Assembly (NCBI RefSeq): GCF_032190615.1
Contig: NZ_JAVLAT010000002.1
Span: 186,001 to 250,000 of the forward strand
Source: Brucella pseudogrignonensis
Lineage (GTDB): Bacteria > Pseudomonadota > Alphaproteobacteria > Rhizobiales > Rhizobiaceae
Reading direction: 5' to 3'
Length of the DNA stretch: 64,000 nt
Position numbers and translations under genes: made by a program. Positions 43,124 through 52,231 of this stretch are shown piece after piece (the first letter of the stretch is position 1; each line of letters begins with the position of its first letter). A model generated the notes under the pieces. That model searched no databases and had not been told where the DNA came from. It worked only from the letters and a program-made list of their open reading frames with translations.

Positions 43124-43428
43124 AATGCAGGCTCCGTCACAAAGGACATACCATCTTCCAGAAGTGTCGTGCAGGCACGTACCCGCCCCCCTTCATTGGT
43201 CATCACATGACAATCCTGACACGCGCCAATCAGACAGAAGCCCGCACGCGGTTCCCCGGTAAATTCGGTATGACGCAGCTTTCCCTGCACCGAGAGAATG
43301 GCTGTCAGCACGGTATCGCCACGGCGACCCTCAAACGGCACGCCGTTAAGCGAGAAGCTGACCGGCTGTTCATTCAGCCGATAACGTCTGCGAAATTGCG
43401 CCACGGCAGGCAAAACCGGGATTGACAT
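43120..43428 (-). CDS. [2Fe-2S] ferredoxin-like subunit (HcnA/OoxC-like)
   Basis: 102-aa small subunit. Fer2-like fold with cysteines in GFCLIGACQDCHVM and a later ACTTLLEDG; the start FSLNGVPFEGRRGDTVLTAIL is standard for the gamma subunits of HcnABC-type enzymes. It is coupled to the next gene by a 4-bp overlap and follows the second permease gene by 11 nt. Confidence 0.92.
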   Translation of the reverse strand: MSIPVLPAVAQFRRRYRLNEQPVSFSLNGVPFEGRRGDTVLTAILSVQGKLRHTEFTGEPRAGFCLIGACQDCHVMTNEGGRVRACTTLLEDGMSFVTEPAL

Positions 43429-43439
43429 GATTTACCCGC

Positions 43440-44234
43440 TTAGCCTTTGCCCACGAGGACGCGATCAAGACCAAACAGACGGTCGATAATCACCATGGTC
43501 ACGGTTGCAACGAGGATCATCAGCGCAGACACAGCCGCCATCATCGGATCGATGGATTCGCTGGCATACATATACATGCGGACCGGAAGCGTGACGGTTG
43601 ATGGCGAGGTGACGAAGATCGACATGGTCAGCTCATCAAACGAGTTGATGAAAGCAAGCAGCCAGCCACCCGACAATCCCGGCAGCAGCAGCGGCAATGT
43701 CACGCGACGGAACACGGTCCATTCGCCAGCGCCCAGCGTACGCGCTGCGTTTTCCGCATTGCGATCCATGCTGCTCAGCGACGCCAGAATGAGGCGCAGT
43801 GCATAAGGCGTTACAACGATCACATGCGTTGCGACCAGCCAGCCAAACGAACCCGTAAGGCCCATCAACGAAAAGAGACGCAGGAAAGCGACGCCAAGCA
43901 CCAGATGCGGAATGATCAGCGGCGACAGAAACAAAGCATTGAGCGCATCGCGGCCACGGAAATTATACTGCGCAATGGCAAGGCCTGACGGAACGGCAAG
44001 CAATGTTGATATCGTTGCCGAGAAGATTGCGAGTTTCAGCGAATTCGAGAACGACGTCATGAAGTCGTTATGCGCGAATACGGCATAGAACCAGCGCAAC
44101 GAAAAGCCGTTCCATGGCATGGTCAGCGTGTTTTCAGGCGTGAATGCCACGAGACACACCACAACCATTGGCGCCAACATGAAGATGACGACCAGCGTGT
44201 GGAAAAGAAGAGCAAAAGGACCGTTTTTGACCAT
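43440..44234 (-). CDS. ABC transporter permease (PotC-like)
   Basis: 264-aa inner-membrane permease with six hydrophobic helices and the BPD_transp_1 EAA loop (NAARTLGAGEWTVFRRVTLPLLLPGL, about residues 162-187). It pairs with the permease encoded immediately upstream to form the translocation channel of a polyamine/opine-type importer. The gap to that gene is 5 nt. Confidence 0.92.
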   Translation of the reverse strand: MVKNGPFALLFHTLVVIFMLAPMVVVCLVAFTPENTLTMPWNGFSLRWFYAVFAHNDFMTSFSNSLKLAIFSATISTLLAVPSGLAIAQYNFRGRDALNALFLSPLIIPHLVLGVAFLRLFSLMGLTGSFGWLVATHVIVVTPYALRLILASLSSMDRNAENAARTLGAGEWTVFRRVTLPLLLPGLSGGWLLAFINSFDELTMSIFVTSPSTVTLPVRMYMYASESIDPMMAAVSALMILVATVTMVIIDRLFGLDRVLVGKG

Positions 44235-44239
44235 GGCCG

Positions 44240-45127
44240 TTACCCCAGCTTCTTTCTCGCCTGCCCTTCAAGCATGCGATTATAGGCAATCATGATCACA
44301 AGATTGGCGACCAGAACGATGATGGCGATGGCGGCACCAAGTGGCCAGTTCAGCTCGATCAGGAATTCGTCATAGACGACGGTCGCCGCCATTTTGAGAC
44401 GACGCCCGCCAAGCAGACCCGGAATAGCAAACGAACTTGCCGAGAGCGCAAAGACGATCAGGCTGCCAGACAGAATACCGAGGACCGCCTGCGGGAACAC
44501 CACGCGGCGCAGCGCTGTGAAGCGTGATGCACCAAGCGTGAGCGCAGCGGCTTCAACCGTCGGATCAAGCTTTTGCAGCACGGTCCAGACAGGGATCACC
44601 ATGAAGGGCAGCATAATATGCACAAGGCCGATCACGATGGCCGTTTCAGTATAGAGGATTTGTTGGGCTGGCAGACCGACAAATTCCAACACGCTGTTCA
44701 CAAGCCCGTTGCGGCCCAAAAGCATGCTCCAGCCAAAGGTACGCACCACAACCGAAACCAGCAGCGGGCCAATAATCACCAGCAGGAAAATCGAGCGCCA
44801 AGGTGCGCGCATATTGGACAGAATATAAGCTTCCGGTACGCCGATCAGCACAGTGATCACAGTGGTAATCAAGGCAAGCTTGAGCGTGCGCCAGAAGATG
44901 TTCAGGTAATAAGGGTCCTGAAGCACTTGGGTATAATTGGAGATCGTATAGACGGCCTCAATGCCTTTGTCATAGCTGTAGCTGTTGAACGACAACATGA
45001 CGGTGAGTGCCAGCGGCAGCAGCACCAGCGCAAAAAACATCAGAGTGGATGGACCTGTCAGAAAGACCGGCATCCAGTTCCGCCGTTCTTTCGTCGCACC
45101 GGAGCCTGTTTGTGAAGCGGCACTCAT
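44240..45127 (-). CDS. ABC transporter permease (PotB-like)
   Basis: 295-aa inner-membrane permease. An N-terminal cytoplasmic stretch and six hydrophobic helices; the EAA loop is AAALTLGASRFTALRRVVFPQAVLGI (about residues 196-222). It is the second gene of the operon, 2 nt after the ATPase gene. Confidence 0.92.
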   Translation of the reverse strand: MSAASQTGSGATKERRNWMPVFLTGPSTLMFFALVLLPLALTVMLSFNSYSYDKGIEAVYTISNYTQVLQDPYYLNIFWRTLKLALITTVITVLIGVPEAYILSNMRAPWRSIFLLVIIGPLLVSVVVRTFGWSMLLGRNGLVNSVLEFVGLPAQQILYTETAIVIGLVHIMLPFMVIPVWTVLQKLDPTVEAAALTLGASRFTALRRVVFPQAVLGILSGSLIVFALSASSFAIPGLLGGRRLKMAATVVYDEFLIELNWPLGAAIAIIVLVANLVIMIAYNRMLEGQARKKLG

Positions 45128-45129
45128 GA

Positions 45130-46176
45130 TCAGTGCGCCCCCTTCTCAAGAACACGGCAATGCTCATGATCCCATGATAAGCCGACCCTGCTGCCTTCGA
45201 TGGGCGGCGGGTTGCCGAGATTTGGCAAAGCGACCGACAACATGCCGGCAGGCGTCAGCACGCCGAGCAGCCACTGTGCGCCCATAAAGTAACGTGTCGT
45301 GACTTCACCGCTGACATGGCCCTGATCTTCATCAACGAGATGCACTTTTTCCGGCCGAATGAACACAGAAACTTCGCCCGAAGCAGACACGTCCTTCGCA
45401 GGGAAACGGATCTGCGTATCAGCCAGCGTAATGTGCTCCCCATCGGCATGGGCTTTGAGGAAATTCGACTTGCCAACAAAGTTGGAAATGAAGTGGTTAT
45501 GCGGATGCTCATAGAGCTTGTAAGGCGCATCAACCTGCGTGATCAGACCTTTTTCCATCACCACGATGCGATCGCTGATCGACAGCGCTTCCGCCTGATC
45601 ATGTGTTACCATGATCGTGGTGATGCCAACCGTGCGCTGAATGCGGCGCAGTTCAAACTGCATTTCTTCACGCAGCTGCGCATCAAGATTGGAAAGCGGC
45701 TCATCAAGCAATAACACCGGAGGATTGATGACAAGTGCGCGGGCAATCGCCACACGCTGACGCTGACCACCGGACATTTCACGCGGATAACGATCAGCTA
45801 AGGCGCTCAGACGCACCAGTTCCAGCACATCGCGAACGCGCTTTTCGCGCTCGGCCTTTGGCACTTTGCGCATTTCAAGACCGAAGCTCACATTCTGCGC
45901 AACCGTCATATGCGGGAAGAGTGCATAGCTCTGAAAGACCACGCCCAGTTCGCGCTTGGCTGGCGCAAGGCGGGTGATCTCGCGGCCATCCAGTGTGATC
46001 GTACCGGACGATGGCGGCACAAGGCCAGCAATCATCTGCAAGGTTGTCGTCTTGCCGCAGCCCGAAGGACCCAGAAGCGAGATGAACTCTCCCTTTTCAA
46101 TCTCCAGATTGAAGTTATCGACGGCTGCGAACTTGCCGTAATAACGGGAAATATTGGAAAGGGTCAAAAAGCTCAT
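45130..46176 (-). CDS. ABC transporter ATP-binding protein (PotA-like)
   Basis: 348 aa from the ATG at 46176 (MSFLTLSNISRYYG); the frame is open further upstream without support. Walker A GPSGCGKTT (residues 36-44), signature MSGGQRQRVAIARAL, Walker B VLLLDEPLSNLD, and a C-terminal TOBE_2 domain (about 270-340) typical of polyamine/opine/iron importers. It powers the importer made with the two following permeases and the binding protein at the end of the operon. First gene of the operon. Confidence 0.94.
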   Translation of the reverse strand: MSFLTLSNISRYYGKFAAVDNFNLEIEKGEFISLLGPSGCGKTTTLQMIAGLVPPSSGTITLDGREITRLAPAKRELGVVFQSYALFPHMTVAQNVSFGLEMRKVPKAEREKRVRDVLELVRLSALADRYPREMSGGQRQRVAIARALVINPPVLLLDEPLSNLDAQLREEMQFELRRIQRTVGITTIMVTHDQAEALSISDRIVVMEKGLITQVDAPYKLYEHPHNHFISNFVGKSNFLKAHADGEHITLADTQIRFPAKDVSASGEVSVFIRPEKVHLVDEDQGHVSGEVTTRYFMGAQWLLGVLTPAGMLSVALPNLGNPPPIEGSRVGLSWDHEHCRVLEKGAH

Positions 46177-46540
46177 CGGGTCTCCCTCTCGGCAAGCCTT
46201 CCGCCATAGGCTGGGGGAGCGGAAGCGCCGTGATGTTGTCTCACGTCGCCTCTTCGATAGGGCTTGGCTGGCGGAAGCGGCTCGACCGCGCATGACGCGC
46301 TGATCAGACTTGGATCGTTTGAACGCGTGATTATCCGGCCAAAGATGCGACCGCAGCGTTCCCCTTACTTCAAGTTAAAACCGCCGATCCGCTTACAGCA
46401 TCCACTGGATACCTTGCCGGACCTTCCCATTGGCGACGGATTTTAAATGGCAGAAAATTTTGAACGATTACAAATTATAATTTTCAATTTCGGAAGAAAT
46501 TATATATTTCTTTTAATATACAGAATTTGGAAGCAATTTT
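46177..46540. promoter_or_regulatory. Divergent control region between transporter/oxidase operon and IclR gene
   Basis: 364 bp without a gene. The part next to the IclR gene is very AT-rich and has two symmetrical elements: AAATTATAATTT (46472-46483, perfect) and AGAAAT-TATAT-ATTTCT (46495-46511), 30 bp before the IclR start. IclR proteins bind imperfect palindromes of this size. The region should carry promoters for both directions. Confidence 0.5.
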
Positions 46541-47371
46541 ATGGATGATATATCAGAGAATATGAAATCTGGCGCCGCGCTTAACTCAAGTTTGGTGAAG
46601 GCAATTCATATTTTAAAAGGTCTGGCCAGTAGCACCGAAGACGGTGTCCGCCTGATTGATCTGGCCCGCGATCTGGAATTAAGCCAGCCTTCGGCCCATC
46701 GTTTGCTCAAGACGCTGATTGCGGAAAACCTTGTCGAACAGCTTCCCGACAAGAAGGCCTATCGTCTGTCGCTCGAATTTTTTGCCATGGCAGCGCAAGC
46801 ACGTCAGCGCGATGGAATTTTGAGCCTCGCCCGTCCTTCCCTCTTGCGACTTTCAACCACCTTCAACGATACCGTCTTCCTGCTCGTGCGCAGCAATTTC
46901 GATGCGGTCTGTCTTGACCGTGTGGAAGGGCCATTTCCGATCCGCTCTTATACTGGCGATATCGGTGGCAAGGTGCCGCTTGGCATCGGCCAGGGCAGCC
47001 TTGCCATTCTGTCCTTTCTGCCGGAAGAAGAGCGCGAGGCGATCATCCGTTTCAACATGCCCCGCATTCTGGATAAGGCCACCATTGACGAGGTTGATCT
47101 TCGCATCATGATCGCGGAGGTGCGCGAAACTGGCGCATCCACCTTCAACTTCAACATGATTGACGGCATGGCGGGCTTAGGCGTTCCAGTATTAAACCGC
47201 AATGGCGAAGCGGTAGCGGCACTCAGCATCGGCACACTGGCCTCGAGACTCACCGAAAAACGTCAGCACACGATCACGGAACTTTTGCAGCGTGAAGCAG
47301 CCGCTATTTCCGAGAAACTCAACCCTTTTGACCCGGCTTTACGTCACCCCAGTCAGGCATTCGTGAAATAA
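46541..47371 (+). CDS. IclR family transcriptional regulator
   Basis: 276-aa regulator with an N-terminal winged helix-turn-helix (about residues 14-75; VKAIHILKGLASSTEDGVRLIDLARDLELSQPSAHRLLKTL) and a C-terminal IclR effector domain with GAF-like fold (about 90-255; GIGQGSLAILSFLPEEE, GVPVLNRNGEAVAALSIG). It is divergent from the seven-gene transporter/oxidase operon and lies 183 bp ahead of the nucleoside-type transporter operon, so either or both could be targets. AT-rich palindromes sit directly upstream. Confidence 0.93.
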   Translation: MDDISENMKSGAALNSSLVKAIHILKGLASSTEDGVRLIDLARDLELSQPSAHRLLKTLIAENLVEQLPDKKAYRLSLEFFAMAAQARQRDGILSLARPSLLRLSTTFNDTVFLLVRSNFDAVCLDRVEGPFPIRSYTGDIGGKVPLGIGQGSLAILSFLPEEEREAIIRFNMPRILDKATIDEVDLRIMIAEVRETGASTFNFNMIDGMAGLGVPVLNRNGEAVAALSIGTLASRLTEKRQHTITELLQREAAAISEKLNPFDPALRHPSQAFVK

Positions 47372-47445
47372 TCGAACGCTTTAATAGCCTCCCGCGCAAT
47401 AGCTTACCTTGTCCACAGACGTTCTAAAAATTGGAGATTGACTTG

Positions 47446-47476
47446 CACTTGCCAGCATCGTTTGATCGGGCAAGTG
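47446..47476 (+). promoter_or_regulatory. Inverted repeat in the leader of the BMP transporter operon
   Basis: CACTTGCC/GGCAAGTG (47446-47453 with 47469-47476), 8-bp perfect arms with a 15-nt centre, about 80 bp before the first gene. A TTGACTT hexamer overlaps its left edge. It may be an operator or an RNA hairpin. A second small stem, GGGC/GCCC around AAAAA, lies at about 47496-47510. Confidence 0.45.
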
Positions 47477-47554
47477 TGGGGGATCTGTAAAAAGGGGCAA
47501 AAAGCCCGAAACAGAAATTCCATCTCTTTATTGATGTAAAAATGGAGTTCTGTT

Positions 47555-48661
47555 GTGTTCAAGTTCACCAGACGGGGAATGTTTCATATTGTTCTCGCTC
47601 TCGCCGGATCCACGGCGATGGGCACAGTTGCCACCACGGCAGCTCAGGCTCAGGACAAGATCCTGCTCATCATCAATGGCGCGCTCGGCGATAAATCTTT
47701 CTTCGATTCCGCCGCCAATGGCATGAAGATGATCAAGGACAAATATGGCGACGACGTCGAAACCAAGATTCTCGAAATCGGTGACGATCCAACCAAGTGG
47801 GAACCCGTGTTCCTCGATGCCTCTGAACAGGACTGGGATCTGATCATCGGCGGCACCTACCAGATGTCGGAAACCGTAGGCTCCGTTGCGCAGCAATATC
47901 CGGACAAAAAATATGTCCTCTATGATGCAAGCGTGCCTTACGAAGAAGGCGGCTATGACAACGTTTATTCCATCCAGTACAAACAGAACGAAGGCTCTTA
48001 TCTCGGCGGGATGCTGGCGGCCTCGCTGCTGAAAGACGGCAAGCTCGGTGAAGCAGGCAATAAGCTGGGTTTCCTTGGCGGCATGGACATTCCCGTGATC
48101 AACGACTTCCTCGTTGGTTATATTGCGGGTGCGCAAGCCGTTGAGCCGGATGTAAAGGTTGCGATTTCCTATGCCGGTTCCTTCATGGATGCGGCGAAGG
48201 GCAAAGAGCTTGGCCTTGCCCAGTATCGTGCTGGCGTGCCCCTCGGCTTTGTCGTTGCCTCGCAGACCGGCCTCGGCCAGCTTTCGGCGGCAAAAGAAAC
48301 CGGAAAATATGTGCTGGGCGTCGATTCCGATCAGGAAGCCATCTTCAAGGACAGCGATCCGGCCATGGCCAAGCAGGTCGTCAGCTCCGTTTTGAAAAAC
48401 GTTGATGTCAGCCTTTTGCAGGCCTATGACCGCTTCAAGGAAGGCAATCTCCCATTCGGCAAGGCCGAAGCGCTGGGCCTCAAGGAAGGCGCTGTCGGCA
48501 TTGTGCAGGATGGCAACATGGCTTCCATGGCCTCACAGGAAACCAAAGACGCTATTAAAAAAGCGTCTGATGAAATTTCTGAAGGCAAAATCTCCGTTCC
48601 AACCGCATTTGGCATGAGCACAGAGGATCTTAACGCGATCCGCAACAAGGTTCGTCCATAA
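47555..48661 (+). CDS. BMP family ABC transporter substrate-binding protein
   Basis: 368-aa periplasmic binding protein of the BMP (PnrA/Med) family, which mostly bind purine nucleosides. A GTG start at 47555 follows a GGAG site; an ATG at 47579 is an alternative. The signal peptide ends near ATTAAQAQ, without a lipobox. Family features: LLIINGALGDKSFFDSAANGM, LDASEQDWDLIIGGTYQM, and YVLGVDSDQEA near the ligand pocket. First gene of an operon with an ABC ATPase, two permeases, an ADP-ribosylglycohydrolase-family protein and a nucleoside hydrolase. Confidence 0.92.
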   Translation: MFKFTRRGMFHIVLALAGSTAMGTVATTAAQAQDKILLIINGALGDKSFFDSAANGMKMIKDKYGDDVETKILEIGDDPTKWEPVFLDASEQDWDLIIGGTYQMSETVGSVAQQYPDKKYVLYDASVPYEEGGYDNVYSIQYKQNEGSYLGGMLAASLLKDGKLGEAGNKLGFLGGMDIPVINDFLVGYIAGAQAVEPDVKVAISYAGSFMDAAKGKELGLAQYRAGVPLGFVVASQTGLGQLSAAKETGKYVLGVDSDQEAIFKDSDPAMAKQVVSSVLKNVDVSLLQAYDRFKEGNLPFGKAEALGLKEGAVGIVQDGNMASMASQETKDAIKKASDEISEGKISVPTAFGMSTEDLNAIRNKVRP

Positions 48662-48663
48662 TC

Positions 48664-50208
48664 GTGGAAAAACAATCTGGAACCGTTGAAGGCGGCGATG
48701 CAATCGTCGCCTTCCGAGATGTGAGCAAGGTCTATCCAAACGGCACTGTAGCACTGCGAGATGTGTCCTTTTCGATCCGCGCCGGTTCGATCCACGCCAT
48801 TTGCGGCGAGAACGGCGCTGGCAAATCCACACTGATGAAAATCCTGTTCGGCATCGAAAATGCCACTGCAGGCGAGATGATCGTTGACGGCCAGACGATC
48901 TTATCATGGTCGCCGGAAGATGCCGCTGCCCGAGGCATCGGCATGGTGCATCAGCATTTTTCGCTGGTGCCGACACTGAGCGTCACCGAAAATATTATTC
49001 TCGGCCATGAGCCGGTAAAAGGCGGCTTTATCGACCGTGTTAGCGCGCGCAAAACCGTCGAAGAGCTGATGCAGCATTATGATCTGCATGCCGATCCGGA
49101 TGCGATCACAGGCACGCTTTCGGTTGCAGCCCAGCAGAAGATCGAAATCCTCAAGGCGCTGGCGCGGCGCACAAGGCTGCTGATCCTGGATGAGCCGACC
49201 GCCGTTCTTTCGCCCCCCGAAATTGAAGAGCTGATGCGGAGGCTGAAAGCCCTGCGCGATGAAGGCATCACCATTCTCTTCATTTCTCATAAGCTCAATG
49301 AAGTGCGCGAACTGGCCGAAAGCGTCACGGTTTTGCGTGCAGGCGCGGTTGCAGGAACCGAAAAGCTCGCCGATGTGCCAGACGACGCCATCATGCAGAT
49401 GGTTATGGGCCATGCGGTCGAAATCCCGCAACGCGCACATAAGCTCGACGCAACGCAAACAGTGCTTGAAATGAAGGGCGTCACCATTGAAGCCCTCGAC
49501 CCTGCCGACCGTATCCGCGATGTAAACCTTACCATTGGCGCAGGCGAAATCGTCGGTGTTGCGGGTGTGGATGGCAGCGGCCAGCGCGGACTGGTTTCCG
49601 CTTTGTCTGGTCTGATGCACGCATCTCAAGGTACAATCACCCTGAACGGTGCAGATATGTGTGCCGCCGACACGGCCAGCTGGCGCAAAAAAGGCCTGGC
49701 CTATCTGCCTGCCGACCGCTTTTCACAAGGCGGTGCGCCGGGCTTGTCTCTGGCTGAAAATACGATTGCTGGCACGGATGGAGACCGCAACACTGATTTT
49801 GGCCCGTTTCTACGCTGGAGCGCGATCAAAGCGCGTGTCAGCGGCATGATTAAACAATATTCGGTGCGTGCAGGTGCGATCACCGAAAGGCTCGACTCGC
49901 TGTCGGGCGGCAATGCGCAGAAGCTGATTGCCGCGCGCGAACTTGCCACCAATCCTAAATTCCTGATCGCCGATCAGCCAACACGCGGCATTGATGTTTC
50001 AGCAGCAGCCTTCCTGCATCGCCGCATCGATGAAGTGGCGCAGGGCGGCTGCGCTGTGCTTCTCGTTAGTGCCGATCTCGATGAACTGCTGCGGCTAAGC
50101 GATCGCATCGTGGTGTTCTTCAATGGCCGGATTGTTGCCGTCCTCAAGAACGGACCCGATATTACGCCGGCAGTCCTTGGACCTTATATGCTGGGCACGC
50201 GAGCATGA
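48664..50208 (+). CDS. ABC transporter ATP-binding protein, duplicated (YufO/RbsA-like)
   Basis: 514-aa tandem ATPase. The N-terminal domain has Walker A GENGAGKST (residues 48-56), Walker B LLILDEPTAVLSPPE. The C-terminal domain has a degenerate first motif (GVAGVDGSGQRGL) and a good signature LSGGNAQKLI, a layout usual for sugar and nucleoside importers. The GTG start lies 2 nt after the previous stop. The stop codon is part of a 43-bp intergenic repeat (50204-50246). Confidence 0.94.
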   Translation: MEKQSGTVEGGDAIVAFRDVSKVYPNGTVALRDVSFSIRAGSIHAICGENGAGKSTLMKILFGIENATAGEMIVDGQTILSWSPEDAAARGIGMVHQHFSLVPTLSVTENIILGHEPVKGGFIDRVSARKTVEELMQHYDLHADPDAITGTLSVAAQQKIEILKALARRTRLLILDEPTAVLSPPEIEELMRRLKALRDEGITILFISHKLNEVRELAESVTVLRAGAVAGTEKLADVPDDAIMQMVMGHAVEIPQRAHKLDATQTVLEMKGVTIEALDPADRIRDVNLTIGAGEIVGVAGVDGSGQRGLVSALSGLMHASQGTITLNGADMCAADTASWRKKGLAYLPADRFSQGGAPGLSLAENTIAGTDGDRNTDFGPFLRWSAIKARVSGMIKQYSVRAGAITERLDSLSGGNAQKLIAARELATNPKFLIADQPTRGIDVSAAAFLHRRIDEVAQGGCAVLLVSADLDELLRLSDRIVVFFNGRIVAVLKNGPDITPAVLGPYMLGTRA

Positions 50209-50246
50209 TCCCAAAAAGTGACAAACGGTTTTTGGTTAAGATCATG
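50204..50246 (+). repeat. 43-bp palindromic intergenic repeat, copy A
   Basis: Bounded by CATGATC and GATCATG and containing CCCAAAAAGTG and CGGTTTTTGG. It is the same type and length as the copy at 57835-57877 (32 of 43 bases alike after reversal) and resembles the short palindromic elements scattered through Rhizobiales genomes. Here it supplies the stop codon of the ATPase gene. Confidence 0.65.
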
Positions 50247-50269
50247 TTTAAGCAGAGAGTTACAGCTTA

Positions 50270-51337
50270 ATGCGTAGATTTATATCCTATCTTATTCCCT
50301 TCTTTCTGACCGTCTTGGTGATCGGCGTCATCATGGCGCTGCTCATTGTGCCATTGGCCCTGATGCAGGATAATCCGGCTGGTGTGCTCAAAACCTTCTT
50401 CCTCGGGCCATTCGGCAGCATTCGCCATATGGGCAATGTGGTGGAAGCGGCAACACCGATCATGCTGACGGGCCTTGCCATCACCATTCTTTTCCGGTCT
50501 GGCCTTTTTAATCTCGGTGCGGAAAGCGGCTTCTTCCTTGGAGCACTGGGTGCCGTTGCGGGTGCCGTTCTGCTGCCATCGCTTGGCTGGTTCACACTGC
50601 CGGTCGCCATTTTGTGCGGCGCCGTTGCGGGCAGCTTTGCCTGTACGATCCCGGCAGCGCTGCGCCTGCGCTTTGGCGCATCTGAAATGGTGACATCGCT
50701 GGTTCTCAACTATGCCTTCCTGTTTCTTGGACTGTTTGTGCTCAATTATGTGATCCGCGACCCGGCTGCAGGCGGCATGATGTCCATGCGCATTCCACCC
50801 GAAGCAAAGCTTGACCGGCTTCTGGCAGGCACGCGCTTGAACTCCGGCTCGATCATTGCCATTCTCGCCTGTATCGCAGGTGGCATCTGGCTTTACTGGA
50901 CACGTTCCGGCCTCAATATCCGCATTGCAGGCTCCAGTCCCGGATTTGCAAACCATCTGGGCCTGCCGCTCAAAGGCATCATCATGCGCGCGCAAATTGT
51001 GGGTGGTTTGGTGGCGGGAATGGCGGGTGCGCTGGAAGTTCTGGGCCTGCATAACCGCTTCTCATGGCTCGATCTGCCCGGTTATGGCTGGACGGGTCTG
51101 GTGGTCGCCATCCTTGGTCGCGAAAACCCGTTTCTCCTCATTCCGGCAGCACTGTTTCTGGGCTTTGTTCAGATTGGCGGCGATCTTCTCGCGCGCAATA
51201 TGAATATTCCCACCGAAGTTGTTGGGCTCATAACTGCTGCCATTATGGTGGGAGCAACCGCCGGGGTGATTCATAATCATCCGACAGTGCTGCGTGTGAT
51301 CCGCAACCTACGCAATCGGGAAGGAGAACAGTTATGA
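50270..51337 (+). CDS. ABC transporter permease (YufP-like)
   Basis: 355-aa inner-membrane permease of the BPD_transp_2 type used by ribose and nucleoside importers. About ten hydrophobic segments; typical stretches are ITILFRSGLFNLGAESGFFLG and the cytoplasmic loop RIAGSSPGFANHLGLPL. It overlaps the next permease gene by 4 bp (ATGA). Confidence 0.92.
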   Translation: MRRFISYLIPFFLTVLVIGVIMALLIVPLALMQDNPAGVLKTFFLGPFGSIRHMGNVVEAATPIMLTGLAITILFRSGLFNLGAESGFFLGALGAVAGAVLLPSLGWFTLPVAILCGAVAGSFACTIPAALRLRFGASEMVTSLVLNYAFLFLGLFVLNYVIRDPAAGGMMSMRIPPEAKLDRLLAGTRLNSGSIIAILACIAGGIWLYWTRSGLNIRIAGSSPGFANHLGLPLKGIIMRAQIVGGLVAGMAGALEVLGLHNRFSWLDLPGYGWTGLVVAILGRENPFLLIPAALFLGFVQIGGDLLARNMNIPTEVVGLITAAIMVGATAGVIHNHPTVLRVIRNLRNREGEQL

Positions 51338-52230
51338 GCGCAGTTCTTGCACAAATTCTCGATCCAGCCTTTATCGCAACCATTCTGCGTGTCGCCACCC
51401 CCTTGTTGCTGGCAGCGCTGGGCGTAATGATTTCCGATCGTGCAGGTGTGTTGAATATCGGCATGGAAGGCATGATGCTGATTGCAGCGCTGATTGCGGT
51501 TCTCGCAAGTGCGGCGACGGGAAGCCCGGCCATCGGTCTCCTCGCAGCCCTTATAGTCGGTGCCTTTCTTGGTTGGCTTATGTCCCTGTCGGTCAACAAG
51601 CTCCGCACCGATCTCATTATGACCGGCATCGCACTCAATATTGCTGCGGCAGCAGGCACCACGCTGGGGCTATTTCTTGCCACCGGCGACAAGGGCATGT
51701 CGGGCGCACTGAAAAGCGGCGCGTTGCCAAGTTTTGCCATTCCTTATATCGGCAATATCCATATTCTGAGCTTTGCCGCATTGCTGGCTGTTCCAGCCGT
51801 CAGCCTTTTGATGATGCGGACACGGTTTGGACTCCATCTGCGCGCAACCGGTGTTGATCCGAAATCGGCACGTGCAGCAGGCATTCACACCGGACGCGTT
51901 CAGATGCAGGCGCTCATACTTTCGGGCATCTTTGGCGGTGCGGCAGGCGCCTATCTCTCGCTCGGCTATGTGACATGGTTCGGCCAGAACATGACTGCTG
52001 GCCGTGGCTTCATTGCCATTGCAGCCGAAGTGATGGGACAGGGAACAGCGTGGGGAACGCTGGTCGCAAGTCTTGTACTGGCTGCAGCGGAATCGCTGGC
52101 AATCACCCTGCAAAGCCTCGGACTGCCGTTCGAGTTGATGCAGATGATCCCTTATCTCGTGCCCGTTGTGGTGCTGACGGTACACGCCGCAAGAAGACAG
52201 CGGCGTGCAAGACAGTTGAAGAAATCCTGA
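51334..52230 (+). CDS. ABC transporter permease (YufQ-like)
   Basis: 298-aa second permease of the importer. It contains the family marker DRAGVLNIGMEGMMLIAAL near the N-terminus and the cytoplasmic loop RATGVDPKSARAAGIHTGRV. It is coupled to the preceding permease by a 4-bp overlap and is followed 1 nt later by the ADP-ribosylglycohydrolase-family gene. Confidence 0.92.
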   Translation: MSAVLAQILDPAFIATILRVATPLLLAALGVMISDRAGVLNIGMEGMMLIAALIAVLASAATGSPAIGLLAALIVGAFLGWLMSLSVNKLRTDLIMTGIALNIAAAAGTTLGLFLATGDKGMSGALKSGALPSFAIPYIGNIHILSFAALLAVPAVSLLMMRTRFGLHLRATGVDPKSARAAGIHTGRVQMQALILSGIFGGAAGAYLSLGYVTWFGQNMTAGRGFIAIAAEVMGQGTAWGTLVASLVLAAAESLAITLQSLGLPFELMQMIPYLVPVVVLTVHAARRQRRARQLKKS

Positions 52231-52231
52231 A

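Noticed and set aside
46177..46293. 39-codon N-terminal extension of the PotA-like ATPase
   Set aside because: Homologous ATPases begin at the MSFLTLSNIS start; the extension is Arg-rich and unlike any ABC domain.
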